Origin: Syntrophomonadaceae bacterium
Lineage (GTDB): Bacteria; Bacillota; Syntrophomonadia; Syntrophomonadales; DTU052
NCBI GenBank assembly: GCA_012729505.1
Contig: JAAYDA010000079.1
Span: 1-39,063 of the forward strand
Length of the DNA: 39,063 nt
Direction: 5' to 3'
The translations under genes and the position numbers were made by a program. The notes below the pieces were generated by a model. It did not search any database and was not told where the DNA came from. It saw only the letters and a program-made list of their open reading frames with translations. Positions 33,754 through 39,063 of this stretch are shown in pieces. Positions within the stretch are counted from its first letter, which is position 1; each line of letters begins with the position of its first letter.

Positions 33754-34260
33754 CTAGCCTAAAATTTCCTGAATAGTTTTTCCTCTCATCTGCGCAACTT
33801 TATCAGCCTGCTTGAGAGACTTAAGTCCTTCGATCGTTGCCCTTACCATATTGTTAGCGTTTGAAGAACCTAATGATTTGGTCAAAATATCTTTAACTCC
33901 TGCCGCCTCCAAAACCGCCCTGACCGGGCCGCCGGCAATTACTCCGGTTCCTGGTGCAGCCGCTTTTAATAAGACTTTGCCGGCTCCAAAGATACCAATT
34001 ATATCATGGGTTATTGTGGTGCCTTTCATGGGAACTTCGATTAAGTTCTTTTTGGCATCCTCAACACCTTTTCTGATGGCCTCCGGGACTTCTCCGGCTT
34101 TGCCCAGCCCGCATCCCACCCGGCCTTCTCCATCTCCAACTACTACGACAGCACTAAAACTAAAACGACGTCCGCCTTTAACAACTTTGGCGACTCTTCT
34201 TACCGTGACCACCTTTTCAACTAACTCCGGTGCGCTTTGCTGCTCTCTTTCGATCTTCAT
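33754..34260 (-). CDS. rpsE: 30S ribosomal protein S5 (uS5)
   Basis: 168 aa. N-terminal dsRNA-binding-like domain ([43 protein letters not shown]) and C-terminal domain ([22 protein letters not shown]). Located at the mRNA entry side; affects accuracy and spectinomycin response. Eleven bases after rplR. Confidence 0.98.
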   Translation of the reverse strand: MKIEREQQSAPELVEKVVTVRRVAKVVKGGRRFSFSAVVVVGDGEGRVGCGLGKAGEVPEAIRKGVEDAKKNLIEVPMKGTTITHDIIGIFGAGKVLLKAAAPGTGVIAGGPVRAVLEAAGVKDILTKSLGSSNANNMVRATIEGLKSLKQADKVAQMRGKTIQEILG

Positions 34261-34271
34261 TCCCTCCTTTA

Positions 34272-34640
34272 CTAAAACTTAAGCCCGGCTGCTCTGGCAG
34301 CTCCTGCCAGAGCAGCTACTTTACCGTGATATTTATACCCGTTGCGGTCAAAAACTACTTCGGTAATCCCTTTGGCCAGAGCTTTGTTGGCCACTGCGGT
34401 TCCTACTGCTTTGGCTGCATCCATTCTATTGGCTTCCTTGAGGCTTTCCCGCAATTCAGCTTCCAGAGTTGATGCCGATACCAGAGTATGTTTGTTAACA
34501 TCGTCGATTACTTGAGCATAAATATGGTTTAAGCTGCGGAAGACACATAGCCTCGGTTTGTCGGGAGTGCCTTGCATGTTACGGCGTATTCTTTTGTGCT
34601 TGCTTATCCGCAGTCCATTACGACTCGGTTTTTTAATCAA
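34272..34640 (-). CDS. rplR: 50S ribosomal protein L18 (uL18)
   Basis: 122 aa. [21 protein letters not shown] start, [13 protein letters not shown] core, and the [18 protein letters not shown] end. Binds 5S rRNA with L5. Follows rplF by 23 bases. Confidence 0.98.
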   Translation of the reverse strand: MIKKPSRNGLRISKHKRIRRNMQGTPDKPRLCVFRSLNHIYAQVIDDVNKHTLVSASTLEAELRESLKEANRMDAAKAVGTAVANKALAKGITEVVFDRNGYKYHGKVAALAGAARAAGLKF

Positions 34641-34663
34641 TCCCGTGCCACTCCTTTCTCCCT

Positions 34664-35203
34664 CTATTTCTTACCGGCCTTCCCAGCTTTACGTCTGATT
34701 ACTTCATTTTCGTACTTAATACCCTTGCCTTTGTAAGGCTCCGGTTTGTGAACTTCTCTGATGCTAGCGGCTATATTGCCCACTTTTTCTTTATCGATAC
34801 CTTTAACAACTATTTTAGTTGCCGTAGGGGTCTCGAATTCAATTCCCTCAGGAGCAGTAATTTCCACCGGATGAGAATATCCAACCACCAAAACCAGCTT
34901 TTTGTTTTGCACGGAGGCACGATATCCGGTCCCGACCAAATCCAGTTTCTTTTCAAATCCTTGGGAAACACCATTAACCATATTGGCTACCAATGCTCTG
35001 GTTAAGCCATGCAGTGAACGATGGTCTTTCATATCACTGGCCCTGGTCACCAACAACCGGCCATTTTCCTGGGCGATGGTAATACCCGATGGGATAGTCC
35101 TTTCCAAAGTGCCGCGGGAACCTTTGGCTGTTATAGTTTTTTCTCCGAGATTTATTTCAACTCCCGCGGGAATGTCTATGGGTTGCTTTCCTATGCGTGA
35201 CAC
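34664..35203 (-). CDS. rplF: 50S ribosomal protein L6 (uL6)
   Basis: 179 aa with two homologous domains; [17 protein letters not shown] start and the C-terminal RNA-binding signature [21 protein letters not shown]. Close to the sarcin-ricin loop and factor-binding region. Eighteen bases after rpsH. Confidence 0.98.
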   Translation of the reverse strand: MSRIGKQPIDIPAGVEINLGEKTITAKGSRGTLERTIPSGITIAQENGRLLVTRASDMKDHRSLHGLTRALVANMVNGVSQGFEKKLDLVGTGYRASVQNKKLVLVVGYSHPVEITAPEGIEFETPTATKIVVKGIDKEKVGNIAASIREVHKPEPYKGKGIKYENEVIRRKAGKAGKK

Positions 35204-35221
35204 CTTGCCATGCCTCCTCTG

Positions 35222-35620
35222 TTACCAAATATAACAGACGACCTCTCCACCTATTCCTAATTTGCGAGCTTTTTTATCAGTCACAAGCCCTTGAGAGGTG
35301 GAAATGACGGCTGTTCCGAAACCGCCCAGAACCTTAGGTACATCATCTTTATTAACATATACCCTCAATCCCGGCTTGCTAATACGCTTGATACCGGTGA
35401 TTACTTTTTCCTTGTTTGGACCATACTTCAGATAGACACGAATTATTCCTTGCCTGTCGTCTGCAATAAATTCGAAATCTTTAATATAGCCTTCTTCTTT
35501 CAGTATGGTTGCAATCGCCAACTTCATTTTAGATCCCGGAATTTCTACTGCCGGATGGGATACCATATTTGCGTTTCTCACCCGTGTCAGGAAATCAGCG
35601 ATCGGGTCTGTCGTGACCAT
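35222..35620 (-). CDS. rpsH: 30S ribosomal protein S8 (uS8)
   Basis: 132 aa. [29 protein letters not shown] start; the conserved [26 protein letters not shown] end. Central-domain 16S binder; in E. coli it represses the spc operon, which may not apply here. Follows rpsN by 23 bases. Confidence 0.98.
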   Translation of the reverse strand: MVTTDPIADFLTRVRNANMVSHPAVEIPGSKMKLAIATILKEEGYIKDFEFIADDRQGIIRVYLKYGPNKEKVITGIKRISKPGLRVYVNKDDVPKVLGGFGTAVISTSQGLVTDKKARKLGIGGEVVCYIW

Positions 35621-35643
35621 AGTTCAACCTCCTTCTATTGCCA

Positions 35644-35829
35644 CTACCAACTGGCTTTGTTTACGCCTGGAATCTCGCCTCGATGGGCCATCTGCCTAAA
35701 GCAAATTCGACAGATACCGAATTTGCGCATATAAGCTCGCGGTCTGCCGCAGATCCGGCATCGATTATACTCACGAACCTGAAACTTGGCGTCTCTTTTT
35801 TGCTTGGCAATCATAGATTTCTTAGCCAT
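35644..35829 (-). CDS. rpsN: 30S ribosomal protein S14, zinc type (uS14)
   Basis: 61 aa, the short zinc-dependent form. Cys24, Cys27, Cys40 and Cys43 make the zinc site within [20 protein letters not shown]. Lies in its usual place between rplE and rpsH, 11 bases after rplE. Confidence 0.98.
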   Translation of the reverse strand: MAKKSMIAKQKRDAKFQVREYNRCRICGRPRAYMRKFGICRICFRQMAHRGEIPGVNKASW

Positions 35830-35840
35830 CTGTTCCCTCC

Positions 35841-36383
35841 TTACTGATCCCTGAAGGGCATGCCCATCAGTCTCAAAAGTTCTCGAGCTTCCTCATCACT
35901 TTTGGCGGTGGTAACTATAACTACCTCAAGTCCCCTTATTTTATCGATTTTATCGTATTCGATTTCTGGGAAGATCAGTTGTTCTTTTATACCCAGGGTG
36001 TAGTTGCCCCTGCCGTCAAATGCCTTAGGAGATACCCCTCTGAAATCTCTTACTCGGGGAAGCGCAATATTAATGAGTTTATCCAGAAATTCATACATCC
36101 GCTCTCCGCGCAAGGTTACCTTGCAGCCAATTGACATGCCTTCTCTTAACTTAAATCCGGCAATAGATTTCTTAGCCTTGGTAATAACAGGTTTTTGCCC
36201 GGAAATCGTCTGCAAATCTGCGATAGCTCCATCCAGGCTTTTGGGATTCTGGATAGCTTCTCCAACTCCGATATTGATAATGACTTTTTCAATTACCGGA
36301 ACCTGCATAGTGTTCCGATAATTAAATTTTTCTTCCATTTTAGGTACTAATTCATCCCGGTAGAATTCTTTCAGTCTAGCCAC
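35841..36383 (-). CDS. rplE: 50S ribosomal protein L5 (uL5)
   Basis: 180 aa. Core features are [38 protein letters not shown]-like stretch (here [18 protein letters not shown]), and [20 protein letters not shown]. Binds 5S rRNA and contacts P-site tRNA. Follows rplX by 21 bases. Confidence 0.98.
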   Translation of the reverse strand: MARLKEFYRDELVPKMEEKFNYRNTMQVPVIEKVIINIGVGEAIQNPKSLDGAIADLQTISGQKPVITKAKKSIAGFKLREGMSIGCKVTLRGERMYEFLDKLINIALPRVRDFRGVSPKAFDGRGNYTLGIKEQLIFPEIEYDKIDKIRGLEVVIVTTAKSDEEARELLRLMGMPFRDQ

Positions 36384-36404
36384 GATTAAGCCTCCTCCTC
36401 GGCC

Positions 36405-36728
36405 TTATTCCAGAACCTCGCCACACTTTTTACAGGATCGTACTTTTTCCCCGTTGGCGAGAATTTTCATCCCTATCCTGGTCGTGCTGTTACACTTACC
36501 GCACAACAACATGACATTGGATACGTTAAGTGGTGCTTCTATTCTCAGGATCCCGCCTTGCGGCAAGGCCCGGGTGGGTTTTTGATGCTTTCTGACCCGG
36601 TTGACACCTTCTACTATTACTCGGTTCTCCTTAGGCAATACCTTGAGGATCTTGCCTTTGGCGCCGGCATCTTTACCAGCCATAATCCTAACCGTATCTC
36701 CCTTTTTTAAACGACTATTCTGGCCCAA
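36405..36728 (-). CDS. rplX: 50S ribosomal protein L24 (uL24) with C-terminal zinc-ribbon motif
   Basis: About 107 aa from the TTG at 36728, eight bases after GGAGG; the GTG at 36737 is one base from that site. KOW-type core LKKGDTVRIMAGKDAGAKGKIL. The C-terminus carries two CxxC pairs (CGKC and CKKC), a zinc-ribbon-like form seen in many Clostridia. An assembly initiator protein of the large subunit. Confidence 0.96.
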   Translation of the reverse strand: MGQNSRLKKGDTVRIMAGKDAGAKGKILKVLPKENRVIVEGVNRVRKHQKPTRALPQGGILRIEAPLNVSNVMLLCGKCNSTTRIGMKILANGEKVRSCKKCGEVLE

Positions 36729-36744
36729 TTCTTGCACCTCCGCT

Positions 36745-37113
36745 CTATAGGACTTCGGGGGCCAGGGATACTATTTTCATAAAATTCTTATCCCGCAACT
36801 CTCTGGCAACCGGTCCAAAAATCCTGGTACCCCGGGGATTATTATTGTCGTCAATTATTACCGCTGCATTTTCACTAAATCTGATGTAGGAGCCATCAGG
36901 GCGACGAATTTCTTTTTTGGTGCGGACTACTACCGCTTTTACAACTTCACCCTTTTTGACTACTCCACCTACCCCGGCTTCTTTGACAGAAACTACGATG
37001 ATATCACCAACAGTGGCGTATCTTCTCATGGACCCTCCCAGAACCTTAATGCACATGACTCTTTTCGCACCTGTATTGTCGCCGACTCGCAACATGGTCT
37101 GACTCTGGATCAC
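36745..37113 (-). CDS. rplN: 50S ribosomal protein L14 (uL14)
   Basis: 122 aa. [27 protein letters not shown] start, and the [30 protein letters not shown] end. Intersubunit-face protein with a near-invariant sequence. Follows rpsQ by 22 bases. Confidence 0.98.
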   Translation of the reverse strand: MIQSQTMLRVGDNTGAKRVMCIKVLGGSMRRYATVGDIIVVSVKEAGVGGVVKKGEVVKAVVVRTKKEIRRPDGSYIRFSENAAVIIDDNNNPRGTRIFGPVARELRDKNFMKIVSLAPEVL

Positions 37114-37135
37114 TGCGGCAACCTCCTTTCCGCCC

Positions 37136-37405
37136 CTACTGTAATGTCTTGGCTCTTTCCAGAACCTCGACTACTCTCCACCTCTTGTCTTTACTCAAGG
37201 GGCGGGTCTCCATGATCTTAACCAAATCACCCACTCTGCACTGATTTGTCTCATCATGGGCTTTGTATTTCTTACTATGCTTAATAATTTTTTTGTATAA
37301 GCTGTGCTGCACAACGGAGTCAATTTGAACAGTAATTGTCTTATCCATTTTGTCGCTGACTACTCTACCGGTTTTAACCCGCCGTTGCCCTCTTTCCTCA
37401 GTCAC
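37136..37405 (-). CDS. rpsQ: 30S ribosomal protein S17 (uS17)
   Basis: 89 aa OB-fold protein. [21 protein letters not shown] start, [38 protein letters not shown] core. Primary 16S binder. Follows rpmC by 13 bases. Confidence 0.98.
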   Translation of the reverse strand: MTEERGQRRVKTGRVVSDKMDKTITVQIDSVVQHSLYKKIIKHSKKYKAHDETNQCRVGDLVKIMETRPLSKDKRWRVVEVLERAKTLQ

Positions 37406-37418
37406 AATTGAACCTCCT

Positions 37419-37622
37419 CTAGACCGATTGTCCTTTTAGTTCTCTTTGCCTCAAAAGCGTCTTGGCCCGGGCTATGTTTTTCCTAACCTCACCAATCCTC
37501 ATGGGATTATCTAATTGCCCGGTGGCTAATTGAAATCTAAGATTGAAGAGTTCATCTTTGTAATCGCGAACTTTCTTCTGTAACTCATCGTTTGTCAGCT
37601 CTGCCATCCTCTTAGCCTTCAC
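37419..37622 (-). CDS. rpmC: 50S ribosomal protein L29 (uL29)
   Basis: 67 aa from the GTG at 37622 ([17 protein letters not shown]), chosen because L29 proteins usually start MKAKELREL and have 66-67 residues. This start overlaps rplP by 11 bases. An ATG at 37607 with GAAGG eight bases upstream would give 62 aa and no overlap; it remains possible. The open frame to 37718 is read-in from rplP. The helical-hairpin core [16 protein letters not shown] is typical. Confidence 0.93.
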   Translation of the reverse strand: MKAKRMAELTNDELQKKVRDYKDELFNLRFQLATGQLDNPMRIGEVRKNIARAKTLLRQRELKGQSV

Positions 37623-38046
37623 CAGCCTCACCACCCATTTCGTCTCTTTTGATAAATTTACATTTGACCGGCAGCTTATGTCCGGCCAACCGCATGGCCT
37701 CCTTGGCTGTTTCTTCATTTACTCCGGCCAGCTCAAACATAACCCTGCCCGGTTTAACTGGAGCCACCCAATGCTCAGGCGAGCCTTTCCCTTTCCCCAT
37801 CCGGGTTTCTGCGGGCTTGGCAGTTATAGGCCGATCCGGGAATATTTTAATCCAAACCTTCCCGCCCCGCTTAACATAACGATTAATAGCAATACGGGCA
37901 GCTTCTATCTGGCGATTGGTTATCCACCCACCTTCCAGAGCTTGTAGTCCGTATTCACCATAAACTACAGTATTTCCCTTTGTTGCTTCACCTTTAATCC
38001 AGGGACGATGCTGTCTTCTATATTTAACACGTTTGGGAATGAGCAT
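37612..38046 (-). CDS. rplP: 50S ribosomal protein L16 (uL16)
   Basis: 144 aa. [21 protein letters not shown] start, [10 protein letters not shown]-like segment (here [16 protein letters not shown]), and the [29 protein letters not shown] core near the A-site tRNA. The start overlaps the rpsC stop as TAATG. Confidence 0.98.
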   Translation of the reverse strand: MLIPKRVKYRRQHRPWIKGEATKGNTVVYGEYGLQALEGGWITNRQIEAARIAINRYVKRGGKVWIKIFPDRPITAKPAETRMGKGKGSPEHWVAPVKPGRVMFELAGVNEETAKEAMRLAGHKLPVKCKFIKRDEMGGEAGEG

Positions 38047-38720
38047 TAATTTACTTCCTCCCCTCCAGCCTTTACCGGAGGCGTACGCCTGGGCTGTGCC
38101 AGGACTTCTCCCCGGTTAATCCAGACTTTTACACCTATTTTCCCATAGGTAGTGTTTGCTTCGGCAAATCCAAAGTCAATGTCGGCTCTCAAAGTGTGGA
38201 GCGGGACTCTTCCCTCAGCCTGCCATTCGGTACGAGCTATTTCTGCTCCGCCTAAACGCCCGGAAACTGCAATTCTCATGCCTTTAGCTCCAGCCCGCAT
38301 AGTTCTGCCAATGCCTTGTCTCATCGCTCTTCTAAAAGCTATTCTTCTCTCCAAAGATGTGGCAACATTTTCTGCGACTATTTGGGCATCTAATTCCGGT
38401 TTCTTAATTTCAACGATATTGATATTAACATTTTTGCCGGTCAATTTAGCCAAATCAAGTTTAAGCTTTTCAACCTCTGTACCCCCGCGGCCGATTAGAA
38501 TCCCGGGTTTAGCAGTATTAATCGATACCTTGACCCGGTTTCCGGTTCTCTCAATTTCCACCGTAGATATGCCGGCTGCATAAAAACGTTCCTTAATATA
38601 TTTCCTGATCTGAAAATCTTCATAGAGAAGGTCTGAATAGTCCCGGTCTGCATACCAACGGGAATCCCATCCTCTGGTTATTCCTATTCTAAAACCCTTG
38701 GGGTGAACCTTTTGCCCCAC
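38046..38720 (-). CDS. rpsC: 30S ribosomal protein S3 (uS3)
   Basis: 224 aa. [22 protein letters not shown] start (GTG codon), KH domain with GRGG at 77-80, and C-terminal domain RMGQ-type segment [18 protein letters not shown] and GAEIARTEW. Part of the mRNA entry tunnel. Four bases after rplV. Confidence 0.98.
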   Translation of the reverse strand: MGQKVHPKGFRIGITRGWDSRWYADRDYSDLLYEDFQIRKYIKERFYAAGISTVEIERTGNRVKVSINTAKPGILIGRGGTEVEKLKLDLAKLTGKNVNINIVEIKKPELDAQIVAENVATSLERRIAFRRAMRQGIGRTMRAGAKGMRIAVSGRLGGAEIARTEWQAEGRVPLHTLRADIDFGFAEANTTYGKIGVKVWINRGEVLAQPRRTPPVKAGGEEVN

Positions 38721-38724
38721 TTTT

Positions 38725-39063
38725 TCACGCCCTTTCTTTAACTACCACGGTTATGTGACTGGTCCTGTGTTTTATCATGTCCCCCCGACCATAGGCCCTG
38801 GGTTTTATCCTTTTTAAGCTCGGCCCTTCATCAACAAAAACCTCAGCAATATACAGATCATCTGATACCATATCAAAATTGTGTTCTGCATTAGCCACTG
38901 CCGAATTCAGCACTTTAGCAATCAATGGAGCTGCTTTTTTGTTGGTATACCTTAGAATGGCTCGTGCTTCACGCACCTCTTTGCCTCGAATCAGATCTAC
39001 GACCTGCCGGGCCTTGAAGGGCGATACTCTAATATACTTTGCCATTGCTCGTGCTTGCACCAC
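38725..39063 (-). CDS. rplV: 50S ribosomal protein L22 (uL22), start at window edge
   Basis: 112 codons are visible. The conserved [24 protein letters not shown] start and the tunnel beta-hairpin [25 protein letters not shown] are complete. Consecutive GTG codons at 39063 and 39060 fit a normal L22 start, so the gene may be whole, but the ribosome site lies outside the window. Confidence 0.95.
   Translation of the reverse strand: MVQARAMAKYIRVSPFKARQVVDLIRGKEVREARAILRYTNKKAAPLIAKVLNSAVANAEHNFDMVSDDLYIAEVFVDEGPSLKRIKPRAYGRGDMIKHRTSHITVVVKERA

Overview
The window looks like a chromosome segment from a low-to-mid GC Clostridia-type Firmicute, probably near the Peptococcaceae/Desulfotomaculum group. 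This is inferred from gene order and style: a Firmicutes-order S10/spc/alpha ribosomal protein run, an ECF transporter module and truA after rplQ, zinc-ribbon forms of S4, S14, L36, L24 and Adk, an S-layer-homology (SLH) surface protein, and class III CoA-transferase and acyl-CoA ligase genes. No rRNA, tRNA or CRISPR was seen.

Layout. (1) 1-96: one copy of a 96-nt structured repeat, cut by the window edge. (2) 177-1049 (+): a metal-dependent amidohydrolase. (3) 1110-9571 (-): a surface and regulatory block holding a 1795-aa SLH/beta-propeller/Ig-repeat protein, a lipoprotein, a small PAS-like protein, and an AraC-type regulator made of two complete sensor-plus-AraC modules. (4) 9793-10818 (-): rplM-rpsI with its own promoter, leader hairpin and terminator. 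(5) 10.8-23.7 kb: an accessory block with a CaiB/BaiF CoA-transferase (+), a five-gene peptide/nickel-type ABC transporter operon (-), an AMP-forming acyl-CoA ligase (-), and a 1089-aa MalT-like ATPase/TPR regulator ending in a winged helix plus BTAD domain (-). The block also holds two short IS21-like remnants, a second 96-nt repeat and several TGACA-type hairpins. (6) 23.7-39.06 kb (-): truA, ecfT, ecfA2, ecfA1, rplQ, rpoA, rpsD, rpsK, rpsM, rpmJ, infA, KOW gene, map, adk, secY, rplO, rpmD, rpsE, rplR, rplF, rpsH, rpsN, rplE, rplX, rplN, rpsQ, rpmC, rplP, rpsC, rplV (start at the window edge).

Main interpretation. In many Firmicutes truA is followed directly by rplM-rpsI. Here about 13 kb of catabolic and regulatory genes with mobile-element debris lies between them, and rplM-rpsI has a near-consensus promoter at the junction. 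The cargo reads as a substrate uptake and CoA-activation island: a binding-protein-dependent importer, an acyl-CoA ligase, a CoA-transferase and a dedicated regulator. The ligase promoter region carries two CGCTTAG heptamers spaced 11 bp apart, the geometry used by BTAD/SARP activators. That gives a testable link between the regulator and its neighbour. The substrate cannot be named from sequence alone.

Several reading-frame starts were moved to codons with a proper Shine-Dalgarno spacing (infA, rpmC, rpmD, rplX, the KOW gene, the two regulators, the CoA-transferase, the lipoprotein and the PAS-like protein). Reasons are given in each entry.
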